A stretch of DNA of 64,000 bases from Thalassobacillus sp. CUG 92003 (GTDB lineage: Bacteria; Bacillota; Bacilli; Bacillales; Halobacillaceae), in assembly GCF_013618635.1 (NCBI RefSeq), contig NZ_JABLSJ010000004.1:124001-188000 (forward strand). The letters run 5' to 3'. Shown here piece by piece: positions 15,929-26,060 of this stretch. The notes under the pieces were generated by a model. The model worked only from the letters and a program-made list of their open reading frames with translations. It searched no databases and was not told the origin of the DNA. Made by a program: the position numbers and the translations under genes. The first letter of the stretch is position 1. Each line of letters begins with the position of its first letter.

Positions 15929-17353
15929 TTGCAAGACATGTGGGCAACGATAGAAGAGAATCTTGCAGCTGTTTCCAATTTTTTATGGACCTATCCATTG
16001 TCAGTTCTCTTGATTTTTGGAGGTATTTTTTTAACGTATCGAATTGGTTTTTTTCAATTCCGGTTTTTCGGCCATGTTTTGCACCAAACGATTGGACAAA
16101 TATTTAAAAAAACACAATCCAAAGGAACGATCACACCATTTCAAGCTTTCACTTCAGCTCTTGCGTCAACAGCAGGAGCAACAAATATCGTCGGTGTGCC
16201 GTTAGCCATATCCTTAGGTGGTCCAGGGGCATTATTCTGGATGTGGGTTGTAGCATTAATCGGAATGGCGACGAAATACTCTGAGATTCTGTTAAGCTTG
16301 AAATATCGGGAAACGAATGAGAAAGGGATATGGGTGGGCGGCCCGCAATATTACATAAAGAAAGCGCTGGGGTGGAAATGGGTCGCTTCTGCCTTCGCTT
16401 TCTTTCTCATGATTGAACTGATTCCGAGTACAATGGTCCAATCGAACTCGATTTCCACGCAAACCGAGCAAGCATTCGGCTTGTCGACCTATTTAACAGG
16501 CGCGATTATGAGCGTATTAATCGCCATTGTTATTTTCGGCGGGATCAAACGCATCGCCAGGGTTACGGACAAAATGGTACCAGGCATGGTGCTGATTTAT
16601 ATTGGCGTTTGTCTATACGTCATTTTGGTACACGCGGACCAATTGCCAGCTGTGTTTGGCTTGATTTTCAGCAGCGCGTTCACCCCGGTTTCTGCTGCAG
16701 GCGGATTTGCTGGAGCAGCAGTCGGTGAAGCCATTCGCTGGGGAACAGCTCGCGGCCTTTATTCAAACGAAGCCGGTCTAGGTACAGCCCCCATTGCTCA
16801 TGCTGCTGCCCGGACGAATCATCCTACTCGTCAAGCGATGTGGGGGATATTCAGTGTTTTTGTTGATACGATTGTCATATGTACAATTTCCGGTTTAACT
16901 GTGCTCGTGACGGGAGCATGGAAAGACACAGCGCAGGAGAATGCTTCCAACATGATCAGTGTGGCAGTAGGGACGGTGTTCGGTGATACATTTGGAGGCG
17001 CATTCATTTCGGTCTTCTTGCTATTTTTTGTCGTGACGACCCTCGGAATCCTCATCTTTTACGGAGAAAAACAAGCCGAGTATCTCTTTAATCTGAAAGC
17101 TGCCAAAGTGATGCGGGTTGTTTATATAATCGCTGTATTTATCGGAGCGATAGGCGGGTTGAAATTTGTATGGCAGTTTCTGGATCTATTGTTAGCATTC
17201 GTCCTACTGGCTAATATCATCCCGGTGCTGTTTTTACACAAGGAAATAGCTGCCATCACGAAAGATTATGTTAATCGGGTATATAAACGGCGAACCGAAA
17301 CAAGGGACGTGACCTTGTTTTACGAAAGTGAAGAGGAAGATGAGTCACAATAA
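15929..17353 (+). CDS. Alanine/glycine:cation symporter (AGCS family)
   Basis: A sodium- or proton-coupled neutral amino-acid importer. The 474-aa product has 9-11 membrane spans and the AGCS signature region, including TPFQAFTSALASTAGATNIV, then GPGALFWMWVVALIGMATKY, and the NEAGLGTAPIAHAAARTNHP motif. The preferred start is TTG 15929, 8 bases from AAGGAGG (15914-15920); a GTG at 15911 would lie before that site. It is followed by a clear terminator, so it is probably monocistronic. Substrate (alanine, glycine or other) cannot be told. Confidence 0.93.
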   Translation: MQDMWATIEENLAAVSNFLWTYPLSVLLIFGGIFLTYRIGFFQFRFFGHVLHQTIGQIFKKTQSKGTITPFQAFTSALASTAGATNIVGVPLAISLGGPGALFWMWVVALIGMATKYSEILLSLKYRETNEKGIWVGGPQYYIKKALGWKWVASAFAFFLMIELIPSTMVQSNSISTQTEQAFGLSTYLTGAIMSVLIAIVIFGGIKRIARVTDKMVPGMVLIYIGVCLYVILVHADQLPAVFGLIFSSAFTPVSAAGGFAGAAVGEAIRWGTARGLYSNEAGLGTAPIAHAAARTNHPTRQAMWGIFSVFVDTIVICTISGLTVLVTGAWKDTAQENASNMISVAVGTVFGDTFGGAFISVFLLFFVVTTLGILIFYGEKQAEYLFNLKAAKVMRVVYIIAVFIGAIGGLKFVWQFLDLLLAFVLLANIIPVLFLHKEIAAITKDYVNRVYKRRTETRDVTLFYESEEEDESQ

Positions 17354-17379
17354 AGTAAGACTCAGACTAACAATTGGTT

Positions 17380-17413
17380 GCCCCGTTGCGATTTATTACG
17401 CATCGGGGCATTT
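17380..17413 (+). terminator. Terminator of the AGCS symporter gene
   Basis: The arms GCCCCGTTGCG and CGCATCGGGGC form an imperfect 11-bp stem around an 8-base A/T loop, followed by a short T run. It lies 27 bases after the stop. Confidence 0.75.
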
Positions 17414-17517
17414 CCGTTGCAGGAAGATTGACATTACGCCACTTATTTTTAACAAGTATAGCATCTCATTTGAATAAACTGTCAGTAGAGGAAGATTAAT
17501 TTAAGTGAGGTGGAGTA

Positions 17518-18366
17518 ATGATACACGTAGCCGGATCGCCTTTACAAGAAAGCGGCAATTGGCCTGCAGGCAGTATAGAATCCATGATCATTCAGTTGAT
17601 GGTGAATTCGCCTTATATGTATACGTATCGCTCAATGGAGTCTTTGGCATTTGAATTAAAGCTGCGTAAGAACATTGTTTCAAGTGCCAGACAAATGGAG
17701 CAAAGCGGGGTCAGTTTTGCGACCTTCGCTGAAACCTACGTTAACCCAAGGTATTGGACAATGAATGAATTTGGCGGCATTCAGCTTCGTGCAGACGCGA
17801 GACCTTCCGCCGCAATTCGGGACATCTATACAAACGGTTCAGACTATGGATTTGAATGTGCAGGAGCCATGCTCATCATCTATTATCATGCCGCCTTAAA
17901 CGTCTTTGGTGAAGCCACTTTTAATCGTATATTCCCCAATCTCTATATTTACAGCTGGCACGCGGATACAGATTTAGGGTTATCCCCCATACAAACATCG
18001 GCATTTTTACCAGGAGATGTCGTCTATTTTGAAAACCCTGATTTTGATCCGAGAGCATCCCAGTGGAGAGGGGAAAATGCTGTCGTACTTGGAGATGGCC
18101 TGTACTTTGGCCATGGAATCGGAATTTTATCAGCTGAGAAAATGATTGAATCACTCAACCGGAAACGTAGACCAGGCGCGTTTCAATCAGCTTATTTATC
18201 GCATACTGTGGTAAGGCCAAACTTCCAGTATTTAGAAAGGTTTGCACGACAGCGTGCGTTTGCTGCTGTAAAATATCAATCAGTCGTGATCACGCATAAT
18301 GAAGATTCCATTTCGCTCATCAGATACAGATTGTTTCTTAGTATGGTTTATAATGGAGGCCAGTAA
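17518..18366 (+). CDS. tgl: Spore coat protein-glutamine gamma-glutamyltransferase Tgl
   Basis: Tgl makes epsilon-(gamma-glutamyl)-lysine crosslinks between spore coat proteins. The 282-aa product (B. subtilis Tgl is ~245) has the conserved GFECAGAM with the catalytic Cys at residue 114, preceded by Glu 113, and the YSWHADTDLGL and PGDVVYFENPDFDP motifs. A ribosome site GTGAGGTGG is at 17506-17514. The C-terminal ~40 residues extend past the typical end. Expression is expected late in the mother cell; no promoter was identified with certainty. Confidence 0.95.
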   Translation: MIHVAGSPLQESGNWPAGSIESMIIQLMVNSPYMYTYRSMESLAFELKLRKNIVSSARQMEQSGVSFATFAETYVNPRYWTMNEFGGIQLRADARPSAAIRDIYTNGSDYGFECAGAMLIIYYHAALNVFGEATFNRIFPNLYIYSWHADTDLGLSPIQTSAFLPGDVVYFENPDFDPRASQWRGENAVVLGDGLYFGHGIGILSAEKMIESLNRKRRPGAFQSAYLSHTVVRPNFQYLERFARQRAFAAVKYQSVVITHNEDSISLIRYRLFLSMVYNGGQ

Positions 18367-18472
18367 AAGAATAGACCGGTGTATTTGGAATAAAAAATGA
18401 AAATAAGTCATGTTGATAAAGGTGTGGGGGAATAATACGAGACGTTTATGAAGGTTTAATTGCGTGCATTTC

Positions 18473-18503
<31 letters not shown>

Positions 18504-18563
18504 TAAGAAAAGTTTATAGCGCTGTCTCAAATACTGAGTATACTTAACTTATTGAGACAAAAC

Positions 18564-18612
18564 AAAAAACTGAGCCACATTTACTTATGTGTTTTCTGTG
18601 GCTCAGTTTTTT
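18564..18612. terminator. Bidirectional terminator between tgl and citA
   Basis: A perfect 15-bp stem (AAAAACTGAGCCACA with its complement at 18597-18611) with A and T tracts on both sides lies just after the citA stop (minus strand). It can end both convergent transcripts. The remaining gap from 18367 shows no gene. Confidence 0.9.
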
Positions 18613-18614
18613 AT

Positions 18615-19691
18615 TTAATCTATATATTTTGCTAACGGCCGGAATATTGTATTGTTTTCAGCTTGCTCTAGTATGTGTGCACTCCAACCTACAATACGGC
18701 TCGAACTGAATAATGCCGTAAACATGTCAGGTTGAATCTGCAACGACTTTAATACAGCTGCAGCGTAATATTCGACATTCGTATATAAATGCTTATCTGG
18801 CTTATATTCCTTTAACAAGTTGATTGTCTCAGTTTCAACGTGTAATGCTAAATCAACCCAGTCAGGTGTATGTTCCATCTGTGTGAGCATGTTTTTCAAC
18901 GTTTCAGCCCTCGGATCTTGTGTTTGGTAAACCCTGTGTCCAAATCCCATAATTCGTTCGCCGTTTGTTAACTTCCGTTTTATTATGTTAACTGCATTGT
19001 CTTTTGTGGCAATTTCATCTAATAAGTCAATGACGCCTGATGGCGCTCCTCCGTGTAATGGCCCCTTCATCGCACCGATCGCTGAAGTAATGGCTGAGTG
19101 AAAGTCACTTTGAGTTGATGCGGTCACTCTTGCGGCAAAGGTTGATGCATTGAGGCCGTGTTCCATTGTCAGAATTAAATACGTTTCAAGCATTTTAACT
19201 TCGTCATTAGACTTTTCATGTCCTGCTATCATATAAAGAAAATTTTCGACATGCGTTAAGTCATTGCGGGGATTTATTGGTTGATGACCGTTTAACATAT
19301 CCACACGGTGCGTTATTATGGTGGGAAGCTTCGCTATGAGCTGAATTGCTGATTGTTTTTCGTATGGCCATTTACTGCTTGCTATTTCCAGTGACGAGAC
19401 CATCGTTCTCATCACGCCCATCATCGATAAATGCTCGGGCAACTGTTTTAACAAATTGAATGATGCATCAGAAAGGTTTCGATGTTTTCGCAGCGACTGA
19501 TCAAATTCATAATACTCCTCTTTACTTGGTAAATGCCCGTTTAATAAATAGTAAGCTACTTCTTCAAACGTATAACGATCAGCCAATTCTTTTACATTAT
19601 GACGTCTGTATTGTAAACGACCTTCCTCCCCTTCTACGTTACTCAGTTTCGTTTCAATTGCCACAACATCTTTCAATCCTGGTTTATACAA
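18615..19691 (-). CDS. citA: Citrate synthase, CitA type
   Basis: Condenses acetyl-CoA and oxaloacetate to citrate. The 358-aa product has TMEHGLNASTFAARV, GAMKGPLHGGAPSGV with the catalytic His, and GERIMGFGHRVY with the second His. The third catalytic region reads LYTNVEYYAAAV, with Glu where most citrate synthases have Asp; I recall the same in B. subtilis CitA. The divergent LysR gene on the other side gives the citA-citR arrangement of B. subtilis, where CitA is the minor citrate synthase. It could also act on propionyl-CoA, but there are no prpBD genes here. Confidence 0.92.
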   Translation of the reverse strand: MYKPGLKDVVAIETKLSNVEGEEGRLQYRRHNVKELADRYTFEEVAYYLLNGHLPSKEEYYEFDQSLRKHRNLSDASFNLLKQLPEHLSMMGVMRTMVSSLEIASSKWPYEKQSAIQLIAKLPTIITHRVDMLNGHQPINPRNDLTHVENFLYMIAGHEKSNDEVKMLETYLILTMEHGLNASTFAARVTASTQSDFHSAITSAIGAMKGPLHGGAPSGVIDLLDEIATKDNAVNIIKRKLTNGERIMGFGHRVYQTQDPRAETLKNMLTQMEHTPDWVDLALHVETETINLLKEYKPDKHLYTNVEYYAAAVLKSLQIQPDMFTALFSSSRIVGWSAHILEQAENNTIFRPLAKYID

Positions 19692-19719
19692 CGAGACCCC
19701 TCCTTTAATGTTGTCTTTA

Positions 19720-19738
19720 TTATAAATTCGATTTATAA
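19720..19738. promoter_or_regulatory. Palindromic LysR-type operator candidate between citA and citR
   Basis: TTATAAATTCGATTTATAA is an 8-bp perfect inverted repeat with a 3-base spacer in the 108-bp divergent intergenic region. It contains T-N11-A patterns typical of LysR regulators. It is placed to control both citA and citR; binding by CitR is an inference. Confidence 0.6.
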
Positions 19739-19799
19739 TAATGAAAATTTAATATTTTATTAGCTATTAATAAATATTTTTTATGGATGGTGGTCTACG

Positions 19800-20678
19800 A
19801 TGAATATGAATGGGCTCAGAACATTTGTATTAGCTGCTGAATCAGAAAATTATCGCATGGTCGCTGAACAGCTTTTTGTTACGCAACCGACAGTAACGTT
19901 TCAAATTAGACAAATCGAAGAGGAATTGGGTCAGCCTTTATTTGAAAGAACGGGACGTAATATTGCTTTAAGTGAGTTTGGGCGAAAATTTTATCCTGAA
20001 GCTATTGCGATTTTAAGTCATCACCAAAATGTGCTCGATAAAATGGCTCGTTACAAACAGGGATATACGGATAGTTTGACAGTGGCCATTTCCCCACTTT
20101 TGGCAGAAACCGTTTTTCCAAGTATTTTGCGGAAATTTATGAAACAACATCCCGAATTAGAGTTATCCATTCAGGTGATAGAATCCTCGCAGATTGCTTC
20201 TGCTATCGACGGTCGAGCTGTGGATGTCGGTCTGTCTTGTTTGCCTTCTGCCATTCCCAGTGTATGTAATGAAAAAGTCCATGAAGAACGAATTTCTCTA
20301 GTGTGCTCACATGATGGATATGATGCAGAATCAGCACCTCCTATTGATCCGTTAGAGTTGCTGCAGCGCTCCCCCATCTTTACAGACAATCATCCCGGTT
20401 ACTGGCAATCGTTGAAACATACCATCGCCCGGGAAGTAGACACGTATAAGATGATCCGTGTCACCCAATCTCATATTGCTAAGCGCTTCATACTAGAAGG
20501 GATGGGCGTATCGTTTCTCCCTCACTCCATTATTCGAAGAGATGTTGAAGAAGGCAGACTTCTTGAGGCGCCTCTCCCCTTTGAATCGTTACCTAAAGCA
20601 GAAACATATGTTTTGTATAAGTATTTACACTCTAAAGAAAAAGCGTTTATATCTTACATTGCAGATTTTCATATCTAA
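19800..20678 (+). CDS. citR: LysR-family transcriptional regulator CitR
   Basis: The 292-aa protein has an N-terminal winged helix-turn-helix (LRTFVLAAESENYRMVAEQL, then TQPTVTFQIRQIEEELGQPL) and a C-terminal effector domain starting near residue 90 (DSLTVAISPLLAETVFPSIL). It is transcribed divergently from citA, the B. subtilis citR-citA arrangement, where CitR represses citA. The ATG follows a GGATGGTGGT ribosome site. The effector is unknown. Confidence 0.92.
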   Translation: MNMNGLRTFVLAAESENYRMVAEQLFVTQPTVTFQIRQIEEELGQPLFERTGRNIALSEFGRKFYPEAIAILSHHQNVLDKMARYKQGYTDSLTVAISPLLAETVFPSILRKFMKQHPELELSIQVIESSQIASAIDGRAVDVGLSCLPSAIPSVCNEKVHEERISLVCSHDGYDAESAPPIDPLELLQRSPIFTDNHPGYWQSLKHTIAREVDTYKMIRVTQSHIAKRFILEGMGVSFLPHSIIRRDVEEGRLLEAPLPFESLPKAETYVLYKYLHSKEKAFISYIADFHI

Positions 20679-20773
20679 ATGGTTTTGACTTAGTGACATG
20701 AATTTTATATTTTTTTGTTCGGAGTTGCTACTAAGTAGATGTAAGAGTTATTTTAATGTGCATCGCTACAAGT

Positions 20774-20809
20774 AAAAGCCACAGAGTTTGTAACTACTCT
20801 GTGGCTTTT
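20774..20809. terminator. Bidirectional terminator overlapping the 3' end of the sqdX-like gene
   Basis: A 14-bp perfect stem (AAAAGCCACAGAGT and its complement at 20796-20809) with T-rich flanks. The arm at 20796-20809 is made from the last codons of the sqdX-like gene (Lys-Ala-Thr-Glu and the start of its TAG stop at 20794-20796). It lies between convergent citR and sqdX. Confidence 0.9.
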
Positions 20810-21957
20810 ACTTTACGCTTTTTTGTTGTCTTAACATTTCGTTGACTGTAAACTTCTAAGGTTTGATGGTAATAGTCTAAGATTTGCTCAGATGGTCGCT
20901 GCCAACTGAACTTTTCAGCTTCAAGTCGTGCCTCTTTACTAAGATGATCGTATAATTCCTGATCTTCCAACCTATTAATCGCATCAATCATGCTTGCCGT
21001 GTCTTCATTTTCAAATAAGAGACCGGTACGTCCATCTTCGACCTGCTCCATTGTCGGGCCGCTTTTGGCAGCAATAACAGGAAGTCCGGAAGCCATCGCT
21101 TCAAGAATAACAAGGCCTAGAGTTTCCGTAATCGATGGAAAGATGAAGGCATCGCCGGAGGAAAAAGCTTGAGAAAGTTGTTCTCCGTGTATGAATCCAG
21201 TGAACACAGTGTTGGTTCCTTCAAATTCATCTTCAAGCTGGCCACGAACTGGTCCATCGCCCACTATAGCCAGAGAAATATCATCGCGTTCTTTCAGCAA
21301 TGGTTTTATCTTATGAATTTCCTTTTCAGGGGCGAGACGACCAACGAACACTAGTAATTTATTTTCAGGTTTACCACCGCTTAACCATTCACGCATATCT
21401 GCATTTTGATAATCTGGATGGTACTTTTCTATGGCGACACCGCGATCCCATAAATTTACGTTATGGAAACGTTTCGCTTGTAACTCTCCTTGAATCGCTT
21501 TAGAGGTACATAAATTGACGTCGGCATAGTTATGGAGTTTCCTGAAATACCACCAGACAAGCGGTTTGAATGGGTAAAGACGATAGTAATCCAAATACTT
21601 TGGCACATGCGTATGATAAGAAGCAATCAAAGGGTAATTCAGCTTGTCAGCGTAATAAACGCCTGCAACGCCTACCAATGCCGGATTCACCACATGTACC
21701 AAGTCAGGGTCATGCTTCTGCAACAATGCTTTTACTTTTTTCTGCGGCATCGAAAACTCCCGCGATCGATAAAAAGGCATCTTGGTGGTTTTTACACCCT
21801 CGACAATCGCACCCTGGTATTCCGTGACACCTAAATCGGGAGCTATGACAACAACTTCATGCTCTTGTTTTAACAGATGGGATATAGCCTCTTTCAGTCG
21901 CGTCACAACTCCGTCAGTAGATGGTAGAAATGTTTCCGTAATGATTGCGATTTTCAA
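20794..21957 (-). CDS. sqdX: SqdX/SQD2-type glycosyltransferase (probable sulfoquinovosyl-diacylglycerol synthase)
   Basis: A GT4-family glycosyltransferase (GT-B fold) of 387 aa. The N-domain starts MKIAIITETFLPSTDGVVTR; the C-domain has LLVFVGRLAPEKEI, VFTGFIHGEQLSQAFSSGDA, PSITETLGLVILEAMASGLP and an E-x7-E donor-binding motif. Related enzymes transfer mannose or glucose to lipids, but it lies 13 bases downstream of sqdB in one operon and resembles SQD2/SqdX, which move sulfoquinovose from UDP-sulfoquinovose to diacylglycerol. The pair therefore predicts SQDG sulfolipid in the membrane. Acceptor and donor are inferred from context. Confidence 0.82.
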   Translation of the reverse strand: MKIAIITETFLPSTDGVVTRLKEAISHLLKQEHEVVVIAPDLGVTEYQGAIVEGVKTTKMPFYRSREFSMPQKKVKALLQKHDPDLVHVVNPALVGVAGVYYADKLNYPLIASYHTHVPKYLDYYRLYPFKPLVWWYFRKLHNYADVNLCTSKAIQGELQAKRFHNVNLWDRGVAIEKYHPDYQNADMREWLSGGKPENKLLVFVGRLAPEKEIHKIKPLLKERDDISLAIVGDGPVRGQLEDEFEGTNTVFTGFIHGEQLSQAFSSGDAFIFPSITETLGLVILEAMASGLPVIAAKSGPTMEQVEDGRTGLLFENEDTASMIDAINRLEDQELYDHLSKEARLEAEKFSWQRPSEQILDYYHQTLEVYSQRNVKTTKKRKVKATE

Positions 21958-21970
21958 AACAAAGGGCTCC

Positions 21971-23152
<1,182 letters not shown>

Positions 23153-23354
23153 TCATTCCTTTATAGGATAACATTCTTTTCTGTATTCGTGGTAATGAAA
23201 AAAAGTATTGTTTGTAAAATGTTTGTTAAAGTCACTTTTTATCGAATCACCTCGAACAGATGTAAAGAGCATACTCCGAATATAGTCTACCCCAAAAAGA
23301 CTATTAATCTCAAGCAACATCCTGTTACTAAGGAAATGGAATCGGTTTCATCCA

Positions 23355-23383
23355 TTCAAACTTACCCCGAAGTACGATATAAT
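23355..23383 (+). promoter_or_regulatory. Vegetative-type promoter of the acyl-CoA synthetase gene
   Basis: TTCAAA (23355-23360), a 17-base spacer and TATAAT (23378-23383). The -10 box overlaps the ATG at 23382, so that ATG cannot be the start codon. The rest of 23120-23354 must hold the sqdB promoter on the minus strand; I see no convincing match there. Confidence 0.7.
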
Positions 23384-23429
23384 GGAAGCGGAACAGAAGA
23401 AAATCCGTGTCATAAGAGGAGGATGTTTG

Positions 23430-25391
23430 TTGTCAGATTATGAAGCTGCTTGGATACCAAGCGAGTCCTTTAAAAATCAAACGCGCTTATATCAATGGAT
23501 GAGAAAGCTTGGTTTCCATGATTATGATCAATTTCAAAAAGAGTCCATCACAGACATCGAATGGTTTTGGCATGAAGCCGTGAAAGAGATCGGCATCGAA
23601 TGGTATGAAGACTATGAGGAAACACTGGATTTATCAAAAGGCATTCAATATCCTCACTGGTTTGTAGGAGGCAAAATGAATGTTGTTCATAACGCCCTAG
23701 ATAAGTGGGCGCTAAGTGATGAGAAACAGCATCACACGGCTTTATTTTGGGAGGGAGATAATGGCGATCGCCGCCAGTTCACGTTCCGACAATTATATGA
23801 GGACGTTAATCAAGCGGCAAATGGCTTGAGGAATCTAGGGGTGCAAAAAGGCGATGTGGTCACCATTTATATGCCGATGCTTCCGGAAACACTGATCGCC
23901 ATGTTAGCCGTCTCAAAAATAGGCGCTGTGTTTTCCCCGGCTTTTTCAGGCTATAAAGCGGATGCTGTTGCCACCCGCATTAAGGCGGCCGATGCTAAAG
24001 TGCTGATAACTGTCGACGGGTTTTATAGACGAGGCAAAGAAAATCCAATGAAGAACGAAGCTGATCTAGCCGCTGATCAGGCCCCTTCCCTTGAACACGT
24101 CGTGATGGTGGAACGTACAAAGCAAGATGTCAACTGGAACGACGAGCGCGATGTGACCTGGGAAAATATGATAGCTCAAAATGATGAGTTTGAAACGGTG
24201 AAGACACTCGGTTATGACCCATTCATGATCATTTACACATCAGGAACTACCGGGAAACCGAAAGGCGCCGTTCATTCCCACGACGGCTTCCCAGTTAAAT
24301 CAGCTTTTGACGCTGGAATCTGTATGGATGTAACGTCAGACGATACACTCTTTTGGTACACCGATATGGGGTGGATGATGGGACCATTTCTCGTCTATGG
24401 CGGGCTGGTTAATGGTGCTTCGATCGTCATGTTTGAAGGAACGCCTGACTATCCGGAACCAGACCGATTGTGGCAGCTCGTTGACACCTATCACGTCACG
24501 CATCTCGGCATATCACCAACATTGATCAGGGCCATGATGAAGCACGGTGAGAGCTGGCCGGAGAAACACGACCTCTCGAGCTTGAAATTGATCGGTTCGA
24601 CAGGAGAACCCTGGAACCCTGAGCCTTGGTATTGGTTATTCGAACATATCGGTCATTCCCGTGTCCCCATTTTTAATTACTCAGGCGGGACAGAGATTTC
24701 CGGTGGAATATTCGGTAATGTTCTCGTTAAGCCTATCGAACCGGTTACGTTCAATGCAGCACTGCCGGGGATGGATGTTGCCATATTCGATGAACATGGT
24801 GAATCATTGCGGCATGATGTCGGAGAACTAGTACTTCGCCAGCCCTGGGTCGGCATGACACAAGGATTCTATAAAGAAAATGACCGTTATGAACAAACAT
24901 ACTGGAACCGTTTTAAAGATACCTGGGTCCATGGAGACTGGGTAGTACAGGATGATGATGGCTATTATACGATTACCGGGCGCTCTGATGATGTGCTGAA
25001 TGTGGCCGGTAAACGACTCGGGCCTGCCGAAGTGGAGTCCGTCCTCGTGGACCATCCTTCCGTTGTAGAATCAGGTGTCATCGGTATTCCCCATGAAGTT
25101 AAAGGAGAGGATGCCGTGGGTTTCATTGTACTCCGGTCTGATGTCACGATGACGGAGAATTTGAAATCAGAGATAAAACAGCACCTCGATCATAAATTAG
25201 GGAAAGCGCTAGCTCCCTCTAAATTATTTGCAGTCAGCGATTTGCCTAAAACGAGAAATGCCAAGGTTATGCGCCGAGCCATTAAGACAGCATACCTCAA
25301 TAAGGATGCCGGCGATCTAAGCGCATTAGAGAACCCCGAAGCCGTTGAAGAAATTCGCGAGCACGGCCGCTCTTCTCATATTTCTTCATAA
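23430..25391 (+). CDS. AMP-forming acyl-CoA synthetase (acetyl-CoA synthetase-like, YtcI type)
   Basis: An ANL-superfamily enzyme that activates a carboxylic acid to its CoA thioester through an acyl-AMP. The 653-aa product has an ACAS N-terminal domain, the P-loop-like MIIYTSGTTGKPKGAVHSHD, FWYTDMGWMMGPFLVYGG and TGRSDDVLNVAGKRLGPAEV, with the C-terminal KTRNAKVMRRAIK carrying the catalytic Lys. AGAGGAGGA lies 6 bases before TTG 23430 (TTG 23427 is also possible). It could be an acetyl-, propionyl- or acetoacetyl-CoA synthetase; the nearby leucine pathway makes an acyl substrate plausible. A family-A terminator follows. Confidence 0.88.
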   Translation: MSDYEAAWIPSESFKNQTRLYQWMRKLGFHDYDQFQKESITDIEWFWHEAVKEIGIEWYEDYEETLDLSKGIQYPHWFVGGKMNVVHNALDKWALSDEKQHHTALFWEGDNGDRRQFTFRQLYEDVNQAANGLRNLGVQKGDVVTIYMPMLPETLIAMLAVSKIGAVFSPAFSGYKADAVATRIKAADAKVLITVDGFYRRGKENPMKNEADLAADQAPSLEHVVMVERTKQDVNWNDERDVTWENMIAQNDEFETVKTLGYDPFMIIYTSGTTGKPKGAVHSHDGFPVKSAFDAGICMDVTSDDTLFWYTDMGWMMGPFLVYGGLVNGASIVMFEGTPDYPEPDRLWQLVDTYHVTHLGISPTLIRAMMKHGESWPEKHDLSSLKLIGSTGEPWNPEPWYWLFEHIGHSRVPIFNYSGGTEISGGIFGNVLVKPIEPVTFNAALPGMDVAIFDEHGESLRHDVGELVLRQPWVGMTQGFYKENDRYEQTYWNRFKDTWVHGDWVVQDDDGYYTITGRSDDVLNVAGKRLGPAEVESVLVDHPSVVESGVIGIPHEVKGEDAVGFIVLRSDVTMTENLKSEIKQHLDHKLGKALAPSKLFAVSDLPKTRNAKVMRRAIKTAYLNKDAGDLSALENPEAVEEIREHGRSSHISS

Positions 25392-25398
25392 CACCTGA

Positions 25399-25615
25399 AC
25401 GAGGCTGGGACAAATCTGAATAAAACAAAAAAAGTTCCGAACAATCTCAACGAAATTGTTCGGAACTTTTTTTGTTTCAAGGAAGGCATTCCATAACTGC
25501 TCCGTCAAAACACTCCGCTTTGCTGCGGGATCTTCGGCTCGTGCTGTTCTCGCATGTGTTTTGACTACGCTCATGAGCAGCATTGATTTAACGTTTCCAA
25601 TGCTTCCTTCTCTAG
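25399..25615 (+). repeat. Family-A intergenic repeat, copy 2 (most complete)
   Basis: The unit opens GAGGCTGGGACAAATCTGAA, then the 23-bp hairpin (25423-25445 with 25455-25477). Next is a module bounded by perfect inverted 10-mers GTCAAAACAC (25504-25513) and GTGTTTTGAC (25556-25565), and a conserved end CGTTTCCAATG near 25600. The same order recurs at 63691-63901 and, partly, at 9746-9995. Confidence 0.85.
25423..25477. terminator. Terminator hairpin of family-A repeat copy 2
   Basis: A perfect 23-bp stem, A-rich at its base on one side and T-rich on the other, 31 bases after the acyl-CoA synthetase stop. It would be very stable and work in both directions. Confidence 0.9.
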
Positions 25616-25667
25616 CATAGATAAGGGGCATTCCTTTAGACATTGGTTCGTTCGATTCCATCTCAAA

Positions 25668-26005
25668 CGGGGGGGCTTTGAAACGACGAGACTCCCCTCT
25701 GAAAGCGGAGGCGTCTCGATCAGCGGCGTATGGACTGGACTGAGCTGGAGGAGATAAAGGAAACACGAAGAACGACGTGATTCGATGTTGACTTATCGTA
25801 CAGAAGCGAAGGAAGTCTCTCTAGCCGCTAGACGACGGAGCTGGATAGGTCAAATACCGCAGGTCAACTCTCTAACATGGTAAGTAAATTCCCAGTTAAT
25901 AGCGGGAGAAGGAGCTCGGCAAGACCCCACAGGGAGCGAAGCGAGCGAGGAGACTTGCAGGGTCCCCGCAGGAAAGCGAGTTGTTTCAAAGCCACCCCAT
26001 CCTTT
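25668..26005 (+). repeat. Family-B repeat, interrupted copy with nested module
   Basis: The left part (GGGGGGCTTTGAAACGACGA, then GACTCCC) and the right part (GGGAGAAGGAGCTCGG, GAGGAGACTTGCAGGG, AAGCGAGTTGTTTCAAAGCC) match the outline of copies at 10124 and 46801. They are separated by about 200 bases (near 25697-25900) absent from the other copies. Inside that insert, GAACGACGTGAT and TTGACTTATCGTACA (25769-25802) match a module at about 47075-47107 beside the other family-B copy. No open frame looks real in 25392-26060. Confidence 0.65.
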
Positions 26006-26060
26006 ATACGATAACGAACCTCTCAATCCTCAAGTTCGAATTTCTTGCCCAATCATTTCA

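Noticed and set aside
25386-25766. 126-codon minus-strand frame over family-A and family-B repeats
   Set aside because: Covers terminator hairpins and repeats; composition is not protein-like and no start site is present.
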